DNA of 64,000 nt from positions 248,001-312,000 of the forward strand of contig CBDFFN010000008.1 of NCBI GenBank assembly GCA_965246795.1. Direction: 5' to 3'. Shown one piece after another: positions 25,667 to 34,579 of this stretch. A model generated the notes under the pieces. It was not told the DNA's origin, made no database searches, and saw only the letters and a list, made by a program, of their open reading frames with translations. Origin of the DNA: JAJXWB01 sp965246795 (lineage in GTDB: Bacteria > Pseudomonadota > Alphaproteobacteria > Rhizobiales > Beijerinckiaceae). Within the stretch, counting starts at the first letter, position 1; each line of letters begins with the position of its first letter. The translations under genes and the position numbers were made by a program.

Positions 25667-26614
25667 ATGCGCGCGAACGGCCTCCTTTTCTGGATCGGCG
25701 CTGCGGTGTTCCTCGCGGCAGCAACGGCGTCGACCTTCGCAGTCGGCAACGAGTACCCGTTCTTTGCCGGCTACGTCATTCTGCAATTCATTGTCCTTGC
25801 CGTCGCTTGGGGCATCCTTGGCGGCTACGCCGGCTACGTGAATTTTGGCACGAGCGCCTTCTTTGGCCTCGGTGTCTATGTCGCGGTGTTCCTTTCCAAA
25901 GCATATAGCGCACCGCTCGCGCTGCAAATCGTCGCTGGCGGTGTCGCCGGCGCGGTCCTCGGGCTTGGCGTCGGATTTTTAACGCTGCGGATGCAGGGAC
26001 TTTTCTTCGCCATCGCGACGATTGCGCTGACCATCATCGTCGAGACTTTCATCGTGAACTGGAAGTATGTCGGCGGCGCCGCCGGCATCCAGCTCTCGCG
26101 ACCTGACGTGACTGCACCGTTCGAGAGCTACGCGAAAATGCTCTTCGTCGTACAGGCATTGCTTGTCGTCTTCGCCATCGCGGTATCGCGCTACATCGCC
26201 AATTCGCGCATCGGGCGTGGTCTCGCGGCGCTGCGCGACGACGAGCTTGCTGCGGAATGCGTTGGCGTACCGACGCTGAGGCTGAAACTGCTCGCTTGTG
26301 CGGTCTCCGGTGCATTGATGGCGGCGGCGGGCGCGCCCTCGGCCATGTATCTGCAATTCGCCGATCCCGGATCGGCGTTCAATCTGAACTATTCGGTCTC
26401 GGCACTCGCGATGTCGCTGATTGGCGGAACAACCCACTGGTTGGGTCCGGTTCTCGGCGCGCTCTTGCTCGGGGTAACTCAGCAAGTCCTATCCGTGACC
26501 ATTTCGTCCGAGATGAATGTGCTGCTGCTCGGCATCATGCTGGTGCTCTTCGTCGTCGCCGCACCGCAGGGCCTGCTAGGCCTGTTTCGAAAAGTTCTGG
26601 GGCGTCACCCATGA
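25667..26614 (+). CDS. ABC importer permease, LivM-type (module A)
   Basis: This 315-residue inner-membrane permease pairs with LivH to form the channel. Recognised by GGYAGYVNFGTSAFFGLGVY, the LivM signature region, the coupling segment RIGRGLAALRDDELAAECVG, and SLIGGTTHWLGPVLGALLLG near the C-terminus. The ATG at 25667 is chosen because it directly follows the livH stop; longer upstream frame merely overlaps livH. Its end overlaps the ATPase ATG at 26611 by four bases. Confidence 0.9.
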   Translation: MRANGLLFWIGAAVFLAAATASTFAVGNEYPFFAGYVILQFIVLAVAWGILGGYAGYVNFGTSAFFGLGVYVAVFLSKAYSAPLALQIVAGGVAGAVLGLGVGFLTLRMQGLFFAIATIALTIIVETFIVNWKYVGGAAGIQLSRPDVTAPFESYAKMLFVVQALLVVFAIAVSRYIANSRIGRGLAALRDDELAAECVGVPTLRLKLLACAVSGALMAAAGAPSAMYLQFADPGSAFNLNYSVSALAMSLIGGTTHWLGPVLGALLLGVTQQVLSVTISSEMNVLLLGIMLVLFVVAAPQGLLGLFRKVLGRHP

Positions 26615-27348
26615 CGCCTGCGACGTTATCGCCTCTGCTGCAGATCACGGGTGTGACGAAGCGTTTTGGCGGCTTCACGGCGCTTAACGATGTCAGCTTC
26701 GACATTCCCGCTGGCGAGCGTTTCGGCCTGATAGGCCCGAATGGCTCCGGCAAGACGACGCTGATCAATTGCATTTCCGGAGCATTCCGCCCCGATGAAG
26801 GTGCCATCCGCTTTCTCGATGGCGACGTGACACGCCTGCCAGCTTTCGCGCGCACACGCCGTGGCATCGCGCGAAGCTTCCAGATACCGCGCCCGTTCCG
26901 CTCGATGACCGTACTCGAGAATCTTCTCGTCGCCAGCGACTTCGCCGGACGACATCAAGGTGGCGTTGCAGATCAGCGCGAAGCGGCGATGGCGATCCTG
27001 ACCCGCATGGGTTTGGAAACGAAGGCCAGGACGACCGCCAACCAATTGAGCCAGGTGGAACTGCGCAAAATGGAGCTGGCGCGTGCGATGGCGGCCGGCC
27101 CGCAATTGCTCGTTTCGGACGAGGCGATGGCGGGCTTGTCGAGCGCCGAGGTCGACGAGGTGCTCGATCTGCTGCTGCAGCTCAGCGAGGACGGTCTTAC
27201 CATCATCATGATCGAGCATATCATGCATGCCGTGATGCGCTTTTCGCAGCGCGTGATGTGCCTTGAAGCCGGTAAGATTGTTACGATCGGCAAGCCGGCG
27301 GACGTGATGGCCAACCCGCGCGTGCAGGAGGCCTATCTTGGCGCTTAG
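26611..27348 (+). CDS. ABC importer ATPase, LivG-type (module A), with unusual signature motif
   Basis: This 245-residue nucleotide-binding subunit energises the LivHM-type permease. Walker A is GPNGSGKTT. Walker B is LLVSDEAMAGLS, and the switch is MIEHIMHA. The ABC signature, normally LSGGQ or LSYGQ, reads LSQVELRKMELARAMA and lacks the conserved glycine at its fourth position. LivG-specific features are GLIGPNGSGKTTLINCISG and the end NPRVQEAYLGA. The overlap with livM upstream (4 bp) and livF downstream (11 bp) shows one operon. The degenerate signature could impair one of the two ATP sites of the LivG-LivF pair; no frameshift explains it. Confidence 0.9.
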   Translation: MTPATLSPLLQITGVTKRFGGFTALNDVSFDIPAGERFGLIGPNGSGKTTLINCISGAFRPDEGAIRFLDGDVTRLPAFARTRRGIARSFQIPRPFRSMTVLENLLVASDFAGRHQGGVADQREAAMAILTRMGLETKARTTANQLSQVELRKMELARAMAAGPQLLVSDEAMAGLSSAEVDEVLDLLLQLSEDGLTIIMIEHIMHAVMRFSQRVMCLEAGKIVTIGKPADVMANPRVQEAYLGA

Positions 27349-28075
27349 ACTCGACATCGTAGATGTCGATGCGGGCTATGGTGCCGTGCGCGCGTTGCAT
27401 GGCGTGTCGATGCATGTCGATGCCGGTGAGACCGTGGCGTTGCTCGGCACCAACGGCAACGGCAAAACCACGTTGATGAAATGCATCACGGGTCTGCTGC
27501 GCCCGACGCGTGGAAAGCTGACCCTGACGTGCGATGGCAAGACACATGATCTTACTGCGCTGAAGCCGGAAGCCATCGTCGATCTCGGTGTCGCGATTGT
27601 GATGGAAGGCCGCCGTCTCTTCCCGAAGCAGACGGTGAAAGAGAATCTGATGCTTGGCGCCTTTCGCAAGACGGCGCGGCGCGACATCGCGAAGAACATG
27701 GCCTTCGCGTTCGAATCCTTTCCGCTGTTGAAAGAGCGGCAGAACCAGCTCGCCGGCACGATGTCGGGCGGGCAGCAGCAGATGCTGGCGATTGCCCGCG
27801 CATTGATGTCGTCGCCGCGGCTGTTACTCGTGGATGAGCCGTCTGTTGGGCTGTCGCCGCTCCTCGTGTCGCAGACGATTGCCGCAATCGGCGCTCTGAA
27901 GGAGCAAATCGGACTGACGGTCCTGATGGCGGAGCAGAATTTCAATCAGGCCATCCGCATCGCGGATCGCGGCTACGTCATCGTGCATGGCGAAATCGCT
28001 GTCGATGGCGAACGCGCCGAAAGCTTGCGTACTAACGATATCGTCAAGAAACTCTACCTCGGCGGTGCGCCATGA
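27338..28075 (+). CDS. ABC importer ATPase, LivF-type (module A)
   Basis: This second nucleotide-binding subunit of the module A importer has 245 residues. Walker A is GTNGNGKTT, the signature is MSGGQQQMLAIARAL, and Walker B is LLLVDEPSVGLS; MAEQNFNQA takes the place of the usual VEQN switch. VMEGRRLFPKQTVKENL is the typical LivF PEGR region, here MEGR. The start is TTG 27338, with GGAGG at 27326-27330 and an 11-bp overlap with livG. The signature is canonical here, unlike in the LivG partner. It is followed by the FAD subunit of the hydroxylase after 16 bp. Confidence 0.9.
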   Translation: MALRLDIVDVDAGYGAVRALHGVSMHVDAGETVALLGTNGNGKTTLMKCITGLLRPTRGKLTLTCDGKTHDLTALKPEAIVDLGVAIVMEGRRLFPKQTVKENLMLGAFRKTARRDIAKNMAFAFESFPLLKERQNQLAGTMSGGQQQMLAIARALMSSPRLLLVDEPSVGLSPLLVSQTIAAIGALKEQIGLTVLMAEQNFNQAIRIADRGYVIVHGEIAVDGERAESLRTNDIVKKLYLGGAP

Positions 28076-28091
28076 AGAAAGCGGTCGAAGC

Positions 28092-28949
28092 ATGAAGGCG
28101 GCACCGTTCCGATATGCGCGCGCATCGTCTCTGGTGGATGCTCTGACGCTGCTGCAAGACGAGGACGCGACCGCCATCGCGGGCGGACAGACGCTTCTCG
28201 CATCCCTAGCATTCCGGCTCTCGGCACCGTCGTGTCTGGTCGACATCGGCCGCTTGGCGGAACTCAAGGGTATCTCGCTTGTCGGTGACCGTCTTGTTAT
28301 CGGCGCAGGCACGACGCATGCGGAGCTTGGACGCGACCCGCTCGTGCGTCAGCACGCGCCGCTGCTGGCTGAGGCATCGGCGCTGATGGCGCATCCCGCG
28401 ATCCGCAATCGCGGCACAATCGGCGGCTCGCTCGCCTACGCGGATCCGGCTGCTGAGCAGCCGGCCTGTATCGTTGCGTTGGATGCCCACCTCGTCCTTG
28501 TTTCGGGTGCAGGCGAACGACGCGTAAAGGCGAGCGAGTTTTTCACCGGCTTGCTTTCGACCGCCCTCGAACCCGGCGAACTTATCAAGTCGGTTGATGT
28601 ACCGGTCCGTACCACGCAAGACCGATTTGCGATCATCGAAGTGGCGCGGCGGTCCGGTGATTATGCGATGGCAGGCGTCGCTCTGAAGCTGACGATGGAC
28701 GGCCAGCGTGTCGCTACCGCGCGCATCGCCTGTTTCGGCGTCGGGGACACGCCGATTTTCGCGAAAGGTGCCGCGCAAGCGCTCATCGGAAAATTGCTCG
28801 ACGCGACAACGATTGCGCAGGCGCAAACCGCGCTCGATGCAGACCTCAATCCCCCTGCGGACCAGCACGGTGCACCCGATATGAAACGCCATCTCGCGCG
28901 TGTCGTTCTCGGCCGCGCGATCCGCAAGGCAATGGGAGAAACGGCATGA
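28092..28949 (+). CDS. Molybdenum hydroxylase FAD subunit, CoxM/xanthine-dehydrogenase family (module A)
   Basis: This 285-residue medium subunit passes electrons from the iron-sulfur subunit to FAD and an acceptor in the cytoplasm. FAD-binding motifs are IAGGQTLLASL near residue 30 and IRNRGTIGGSLAYADPAAE near residue 100. The C-terminal CO-dehydrogenase flavoprotein domain follows. Length is normal. The end overlaps the iron-sulfur subunit by 4 bp (ATGA). It belongs with 28946-31824 in an M-S-L set directly behind the importer, which argues that the importer brings in the hydroxylase substrate. Confidence 0.93.
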   Translation: MKAAPFRYARASSLVDALTLLQDEDATAIAGGQTLLASLAFRLSAPSCLVDIGRLAELKGISLVGDRLVIGAGTTHAELGRDPLVRQHAPLLAEASALMAHPAIRNRGTIGGSLAYADPAAEQPACIVALDAHLVLVSGAGERRVKASEFFTGLLSTALEPGELIKSVDVPVRTTQDRFAIIEVARRSGDYAMAGVALKLTMDGQRVATARIACFGVGDTPIFAKGAAQALIGKLLDATTIAQAQTALDADLNPPADQHGAPDMKRHLARVVLGRAIRKAMGETA

Positions 28950-29428
28950 TCGACGTGATTCCGGTCGCGCTGACGGTGAACGGGGAACGCGTCCGACGCT
29001 CGGTCGAGCCGCGCAGGCATCTCGTCGATTTCCTGCGCAACGATCTCGGGCTGATGGGCTCGCACACAGGTTGTGAGCACGGCGTTTGCGGCGCCTGTAC
29101 GATTCGCGTCGATGGCCAGATCGTTCGCGGCTGCCTCGTGTTGGCAGTGCAATGCGACGGTCTCGCGGTCGAGACGATTGAAGGCGTCTCCGACAGTGGC
29201 GAGATTCGCGATCTGCAAGACGCTTTCGTCGCACGCAACGCCGCGCAGTGCGGCTATTGCACGCCAGGCATGCTTTTGACTGTCGCCGATCTCTTGCAAC
29301 ACGAGCCGACACCCTCGCGCGAAGAAATCCGCGAGCATATTTCCGGCAATTACTGCCGCTGCACCGGCTATCAGGCGATTGTCGATGCGGTCGAGAGCGT
29401 GGCGAAGACACGCGCGGCGAGGGTCTGA
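28946..29428 (+). CDS. Molybdenum hydroxylase 2Fe-2S subunit, CoxS family (module A)
   Basis: This 160-residue small subunit carries two [2Fe-2S] clusters. The plant-type ferredoxin domain has GCEHGVCGAC with a further Cys twelve residues on. The helical domain has CGYCTPGM and CRCTGYQAI. All eight expected cysteines are present, so it should be functional. It starts in the ATGA overlap with the FAD subunit and ends two bases before the large-subunit ATG. Confidence 0.95.
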   Translation: MIDVIPVALTVNGERVRRSVEPRRHLVDFLRNDLGLMGSHTGCEHGVCGACTIRVDGQIVRGCLVLAVQCDGLAVETIEGVSDSGEIRDLQDAFVARNAAQCGYCTPGMLLTVADLLQHEPTPSREEIREHISGNYCRCTGYQAIVDAVESVAKTRAARV

Positions 29429-29430
29429 GC

Positions 29431-31824
29431 ATGGACGAGAGCATCGGACTGCACGCCGTCGACCGACCCAATTCCTACATCGGCAAATCGATTCCGCGCC
29501 CAAATACGCTGAAACTCGTCGAAGGGCGAGGACAGTATGTCGACGATGTCGTCCTGCCGCGCACCGCGCATGTCGCCTTTCTGCGCTCGCCGCACGCGCA
29601 TGCGCGCATTCTCGACATCAGGACGGATGCGGCGCGCGACATGCCGGGCGTGCTGCGCATCTTCACGGGGCGCGATCTCGCACCGCATTGCGAACCATGG
29701 GTTGCGGTGCTCATCCACATGAAAGGTGCGAAATCCGCGCCGCAATATCTGCTGCCGCTCCACACCGCGACGTGGATGGGCGAAGCACTTGTTGCCGTCG
29801 TCGCTGAAACGCGCGCCGAGGCTGAAGACGCGCTGGCCGCCATCGAGATCGACTACGAGGCGCTGCCCCCTGTCGTCGACATGGAGACGGCGCTCGCGCC
29901 AGAAACCGCCGTCATCCACCCCGATCTCGGCGACAACCTCATGTTTGAACGCGTCAACGAGAACGGCGACATCGCCGGCGAATTCGCCCGCGCGCACAAG
30001 GTCGTCGAGGCGACGTTCCACACCGGTCGCCACACCGGCGTGACGCTCGAGCCGCGTTCCATTCTTGCCGACTACAACAGCGCTTCTGGCAAGTTGAACG
30101 TCTATCATGCGACGCAGGCACCGCACATGATCCAGGACGTGCTTGCGCGGCACCTCCGCATTCCGGACCGCGACATCCGCGTCATTTGTGCCGATGTTGG
30201 CGGCAGCTACGGCATCAAGGTCCACGTCTATCCCGACGAGATCGCGACCGTGCTGATCTCGAAGCTCATGGGCCGGCCGGTGAAATTCATCGCCGACCGG
30301 CTGGAGAGTTTTTCTTCGGACATTCACGCGCGCGACCATCGCATCCATGCACGGATGGCCGTCGATTCGGAGGGGAAAATCCTTGCGATCGACGCGGACG
30401 ACCTGACGGGAATCGGGCCTTATTCGGTCTATCCGCGCTCCAGCGCCGTCGAAGGCAATCAGGTCGTCAATCTCATCGGCGGTCCCTACGAATTCCGCGC
30501 CTATCGCGCGAAAACGAGCGTGGTGCTGCAGAACAAGACACCGACCTGCCAGTATCGCGCGGTCGGCCATCCCGTGGCGACAGCCGTGACTGAAGGGCTC
30601 ATCGATCTCGCCGCGGATGCACTCGGCATCGACCCGATGGACTTCCGTCTCAAGAACCTGATGACCGACGAGGGTTATCCCAAGACTTCGCCGGCCGGCA
30701 TGAAGTTCGAGGGCCTCTCGCACATCCGGTCGGCGCATAAGCTGATCGAGATGATCGATTATCCTGCGTTGCGCAAAGATCAGGAGGCGCAACGCGCAAA
30801 AGGCATTTATCGGGGCATCGGCTTCGCGGCCTTCATCGAACTTACCAACCCTTCGCCTTTCATGTACGGCATGGGCGGCGCGCGCATTTCGGCGCAGGAT
30901 GGTTGCACCGTGCGGATCGATCCGGACGGCAGCGTCGTCGCATCGACCGGCGTCACGGAGCAGGGGCAAGGCACCGAAGCCATCATCCGGCAGATCGTCG
31001 CCGAAGCCGTTGGCGTGCCGATCGAGACAGTGCGCGTCATTACCGGCGATACGCTGGTTACGCCCTACGGCGGCGGCACATGGGCCTGCCGTGGCGCGGG
31101 CATTGGCGGCGAGGCGGCGCTGCAAGCGGGCCGCGCCACGAAAGACGCGGCGCTAAAGGTCGCCGCAACCATGCTGCAGGCGCAGCCAGGGGTCCTCGAT
31201 CTTGTCGACGGCAACATCGTCATGAAGGCAACCGGCGAAGTGCGGATGCCGCTCAACGAACTCGGGCGCATCGTCTACTTCCGCGGCGACACCTTGCCGC
31301 CCGATCTACCGCGCGAACTCGTGCAGACGCGACACTTCATCACGAAGCAATTCCCGTTCGCTTTCACCAACGGCATCCAGGCGAGCTGGCTCGAAGTCGA
31401 CACCGAGACCGGCATTGTGAAGCTTCTGAAGCATTGGGTCGTCGAGGATTGTGGAAAGATCATCAACCCGATGCTCGTCGACGAGCAAGTGCGCGGCGGC
31501 GCCGTGCAGGGGATCGGCGGCGCGCTCTACGAGCACTGCGTCTATTCGCCGGAAGGTCAGCTCCTGATCGGATCGATGGCGGATTATCTCGTGCCGATGG
31601 CGGCCGAAATGCCGGACATCGAAGTCGGGCATGTCGAGACGCCGACCATGGAAAGCGCGCTCGGCGCGAAAGGTGCCGGCGAGGCCGGTACAGCCGGCGC
31701 GCCGGCCGCGGTCATGAACGCAATCAATGATGCGCTCCGCCCCTTCGATGCGAAGGTGTTCGCACAGCCTTTCACGCCGCAACGCATTCTCGCTGCGCTC
31801 GGCAAGGTCGCGCCGCGCAACTAG
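29431..31824 (+). CDS. Molybdenum hydroxylase large subunit, CoxL/XdhB family (module A)
   Basis: This catalytic subunit of 797 residues binds molybdenum-molybdopterin cytosine dinucleotide and hydroxylates a substrate carbon using water. Family motifs include VEGRGQYVDDV at the N-terminus, CADVGGSYGIKVHVYPDE, CQYRAVGHPVATAVTEG, and GAKGAGEAGTAGAPAA with the catalytic glutamate (residue near 750). The CO-dehydrogenase active-site loop AYRCSFR is absent, so it is not a carbon-monoxide dehydrogenase. Relatives oxidise aldehydes and N-heterocycles; the exact substrate is unknown. Its stop converges with the SsuC-type permease gene with only 17 bp between them. Confidence 0.93.
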   Translation: MDESIGLHAVDRPNSYIGKSIPRPNTLKLVEGRGQYVDDVVLPRTAHVAFLRSPHAHARILDIRTDAARDMPGVLRIFTGRDLAPHCEPWVAVLIHMKGAKSAPQYLLPLHTATWMGEALVAVVAETRAEAEDALAAIEIDYEALPPVVDMETALAPETAVIHPDLGDNLMFERVNENGDIAGEFARAHKVVEATFHTGRHTGVTLEPRSILADYNSASGKLNVYHATQAPHMIQDVLARHLRIPDRDIRVICADVGGSYGIKVHVYPDEIATVLISKLMGRPVKFIADRLESFSSDIHARDHRIHARMAVDSEGKILAIDADDLTGIGPYSVYPRSSAVEGNQVVNLIGGPYEFRAYRAKTSVVLQNKTPTCQYRAVGHPVATAVTEGLIDLAADALGIDPMDFRLKNLMTDEGYPKTSPAGMKFEGLSHIRSAHKLIEMIDYPALRKDQEAQRAKGIYRGIGFAAFIELTNPSPFMYGMGGARISAQDGCTVRIDPDGSVVASTGVTEQGQGTEAIIRQIVAEAVGVPIETVRVITGDTLVTPYGGGTWACRGAGIGGEAALQAGRATKDAALKVAATMLQAQPGVLDLVDGNIVMKATGEVRMPLNELGRIVYFRGDTLPPDLPRELVQTRHFITKQFPFAFTNGIQASWLEVDTETGIVKLLKHWVVEDCGKIINPMLVDEQVRGGAVQGIGGALYEHCVYSPEGQLLIGSMADYLVPMAAEMPDIEVGHVETPTMESALGAKGAGEAGTAGAPAAVMNAINDALRPFDAKVFAQPFTPQRILAALGKVAPRN

Positions 31825-31841
31825 CCCACGAAGGTACGTAT

Positions 31842-32624
31842 TCATCCTCCCGTAAATGCCACCTCGGATCGTCGCGTCGCCCAGAACGTGAAACGGTGTT
31901 CGACAAGCGCCGCGAGCAAATACATCACGATGCCCATTGCAGCGATGGTCAGCAGTCCTGCAAAGACAAGCGGTACGCGGAAGGATGCGGTGGCGCTCAG
32001 CATCATCGCACCCACACCGGCGTTGCTTGCGACCGTTTCAGAAACGACCGATCCGACAAAGGCGAGCGAGACCGCAATCTTCAGCGACGCGAAAAGATAA
32101 GGCGCTGCGCGCGGAAGACCGACATGCCAGAGTAGATCGAGACGGCTTGCGCCCAGAGATCGTAGCACGTCCTCCATTTCTGTCTCGAGCGTCGCGATGC
32201 CCGTACCGACGTTCACGACAATCGGGAAGAATGAGATGAGGAAGGCCGAGAGGATTGCGGGCGTCGTCCCGATGCCGAACCACATGACGAGGACAGGGAC
32301 GATCGCGACCTTAGGTACCGAATTGAAGCCGATCAGGAGCGGATTGATCGCGCGATACAGCGACGGAAATGTGCCGACGACAAGTCCCAACACGATGCCG
32401 ACCAAGACCGCGAAAGCGAACCCGACGCTGGTCGTGTAAAGCGTATGCAACGCGTTGGGCCAGATGGCGGGCCAGTATTCGATCAGCGCCGCGATGACGA
32501 CGCTCGGCGCGGGTAAAACGAATTCCGGAACCCGGAAAATGCGGCAGGCACCTTCCCAGAACAGCACGAGCGCCGTGGTGAGAATCCACGGACCGAGCGC
32601 ATGACGCAGCGCGGCCGGATTCAT
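31842..32624 (-). CDS. ABC importer permease, SsuC/TauC-type (module B)
   Basis: This 260-residue inner-membrane permease is of the nitrate/sulfonate/taurine type. The BPD-transporter helices span most of the length, with the coupling motif EDVLRSLGASRLDLLWHVGLP near residue 165. ATG at 32624 is preferred; a longer upstream frame overlaps the ATPase gene and is Arg-rich. Start and preceding ATPase stop overlap by 4 bp. It is the last gene of the module B operon. Confidence 0.9.
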   Translation of the reverse strand: MNPAALRHALGPWILTTALVLFWEGACRIFRVPEFVLPAPSVVIAALIEYWPAIWPNALHTLYTTSVGFAFAVLVGIVLGLVVGTFPSLYRAINPLLIGFNSVPKVAIVPVLVMWFGIGTTPAILSAFLISFFPIVVNVGTGIATLETEMEDVLRSLGASRLDLLWHVGLPRAAPYLFASLKIAVSLAFVGSVVSETVASNAGVGAMMLSATASFRVPLVFAGLLTIAAMGIVMYLLAALVEHRFTFWATRRSEVAFTGG

Positions 32625-33433
32625 GGCGCGGGCTCCCGCGCCACAGCATCGCGCAGGGCACGCACATGCTCGCCGAAAGCGGGCGAGTACCGGACGTCGG
32701 ATGTCCTCGGTCGCGGGAGATCGACAGCCAGTGTCTTGCGGATGCGCCCCGGTCGGTCCGTGATGACGTGCACGACATCTGCGAGAAAAATTGCTTCTTC
32801 GAGATCGTGCGTGACGAGCAGCACCGTGAAGCGCTGCTGAAGCCAAAGATTTTGTAGAACCGCCCAAAGATCCTGACGCGTCATTGCGTCGAGCGCGCCG
32901 AACGGCTCATCGAGGAGTAATAAAGCGGGCCGGTGGATCAGCGCGCGGCACAGCGAGACACGCTGCTGCATGCCGCCGGAAAGCTGCCAGGGGTAGCGAT
33001 CTTCGACATCGCGCAGACCTACAGCGCGAAAGAGTTCTTTCGCACGCGCAACATAGGCGTCGCGCTGTCGGCGGAAGTTCGCGCGATAGGGCTGTACGAT
33101 CTTCAGCGGGAGCAGAACATTCTCGAGCGTCGTCTTCCAGGGAAGCAGCGTCGCGTTCTGGAACGCCATCCCGACGATTTTCAGCGCCCCATCGACTTCG
33201 CGATTGTCGACGATGACGCCGCCGGCGGAAGGCGACCGCAAACCGCTGACGAGCTTCAGGATCGTCGATTTGCCGCAGCCGGACGGCCCGACGATGGCCG
33301 CGAATTCGCCCCGGCCAATCTGCAGCGAAAGGTGCTGGAGCGCGAGCGTATCGCCCGCCTGTCCGCCATAAATGAGATCGACATTTTCAATCGAGATGAA
33401 GCGGGGATCGGCGTGCGCGGCGGCATCAGACAT
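32621..33433 (-). CDS. ABC importer ATPase, SsuB/TauB-type (module B)
   Basis: This 270-residue nucleotide-binding subunit of the module B importer has Walker A GPSGCGKST, Q-loop FQNATLLPW, signature LSGGMQQRVSLCRAL, Walker B LLLLDEPFGALD and switch VTHDLEEA, all canonical. The start is ATG at 33433; TTG 33436 just upstream is also in frame. It sits 16 bp after the binding-protein gene and overlaps the permease gene by 4 bp. Confidence 0.92.
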   Translation of the reverse strand: MSDAAAHADPRFISIENVDLIYGGQAGDTLALQHLSLQIGRGEFAAIVGPSGCGKSTILKLVSGLRSPSAGGVIVDNREVDGALKIVGMAFQNATLLPWKTTLENVLLPLKIVQPYRANFRRQRDAYVARAKELFRAVGLRDVEDRYPWQLSGGMQQRVSLCRALIHRPALLLLDEPFGALDAMTRQDLWAVLQNLWLQQRFTVLLVTHDLEEAIFLADVVHVITDRPGRIRKTLAVDLPRPRTSDVRYSPAFGEHVRALRDAVAREPAP

Positions 33434-33449
33434 CAAGCGTCGTCATCGC

Positions 33450-34481
33450 TCAATTCCACGCGGCTTTCGGCAATGCGAGATCGCCGCGCGGCGGCAAATA
33501 TTTGTCGACATAGACATCGTCAGGCGCGGGTACGGGAACGCCGAAAGCTTCCGCAACCTGTTTCGCAGTGCGCTGGAGACGCGCCGGATCGACGAAGCTA
33601 AGGCCATTCTTTTTCACGGAATCCGTCAAGATCGACCAGTCGTAGGAAAGTTTGAGGCGCTCCGTTTCGACCGCGTCGATCGTCAGCGGATCGACCTTCT
33701 TCAACGCAGCAATCGCCGCTGTCGGATTTGCAACGGCCGTCTTGATGCCCAGGGCGACGCAACCGACAAAGGCCTTTACCGTGTCGGCATTCGCTTCGGC
33801 GAAGTCACGACGGACAACGAGCGCACTGCCAAACAGATCGACGCCGAAGGACGAGTAGCGCATGACGACAATCTGGTCCGCGGGCACCTGTGCGCCACGC
33901 ACGCCCATGTAAGCCGTGAAAGCCGCGCCTGCGATGGCGTCGGTGCCGCGACGCGCGAGAAGACTTTCGCGCACCTCCGGCGAGACGTTGTTGAGCTTGA
34001 CGGTCGACACATCGAAATTGTTCGCGCTTGCAAGCAATGGCAACAACCGGCGGCTTGCGTCGCCCGGCGGTGCGGCGACAGTGCGCCCGGCAAGGTCCGC
34101 AGGCTTCTCGATCTTGCTTTCTTTCAGCGTGACGATGGAAAGCGGCGAACCGTCGTAGATCACGAAAACCGCGACTTCCCGTGCACTCGGGTTGCGCGCG
34201 TTATATTCGATCATCGCGTTGAGATCAGCGAAGCCAATATCGTAGGTGCCGGCCCCGACCTTGGTGATCGTGTCGCCTGAGCCGTAGCCGCGATCCGTCG
34301 TCACGGCGAGGCCGGCTTTGGCGTAGCACTGCTGCCCTTCCGGCGTCAGGAAGATGGCCTGTGGCCCTTGCGCCGCCCAATCCATGACGAAGCGGAGCGA
34401 TTTTGGCGATTGCGCATTTGCCACGACTGGCACAAAGCATAGCGCGCCGACGGCAACTTTTACGAGAAACGACGATCGCAT
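33450..34481 (-). CDS. ABC importer substrate-binding protein, NMT1/SsuA-type (module B)
   Basis: This 343-residue periplasmic receptor has a cleavable signal (FLVKVAVGALCFVPVVANAQ) and then SLRFVMDWAAQGPQAIF, the NMT1/THI5-like entry. YAKAGLAVTTDRGYGSGDTITKVGAGTYDIGFADLNAMI is split here in description only: YAKAGLAV lies near residue 55, and GYGSGD and GTYDIGFAD follow. Family members bind thiamine-pyrimidine precursors, riboflavin, sulfonates or related compounds. It lies 98 bp downstream of a 2-oxoglutarate-type oxygenase gene on the same strand, so importer and oxygenase probably share a substrate. Confidence 0.88.
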   Translation of the reverse strand: MRSSFLVKVAVGALCFVPVVANAQSPKSLRFVMDWAAQGPQAIFLTPEGQQCYAKAGLAVTTDRGYGSGDTITKVGAGTYDIGFADLNAMIEYNARNPSAREVAVFVIYDGSPLSIVTLKESKIEKPADLAGRTVAAPPGDASRRLLPLLASANNFDVSTVKLNNVSPEVRESLLARRGTDAIAGAAFTAYMGVRGAQVPADQIVVMRYSSFGVDLFGSALVVRRDFAEANADTVKAFVGCVALGIKTAVANPTAAIAALKKVDPLTIDAVETERLKLSYDWSILTDSVKKNGLSFVDPARLQRTAKQVAEAFGVPVPAPDDVYVDKYLPPRGDLALPKAAWN

Positions 34482-34579
34482 GGGCGTTCGGACTCCAATT
34501 GACTTTGGCGTTACCAATCGAAAACCGTGCCAACACGCGTCTGGTGCGGCAGTCGCATGCACGGCACGTGGCGCTTTAT

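Noticed and set aside
29371..31125. 584-codon open frame antisense to the module A molybdenum hydroxylase large subunit
   Set aside because: It is a shadow of a highly conserved gene and has no recognisable domain; Arg/Asp/Ala-rich.
29431..31824. Aerobic carbon-monoxide dehydrogenase for the CoxL-like subunits
   Set aside because: Neither large subunit has the AYRCSFR active-site loop of true CO dehydrogenases.
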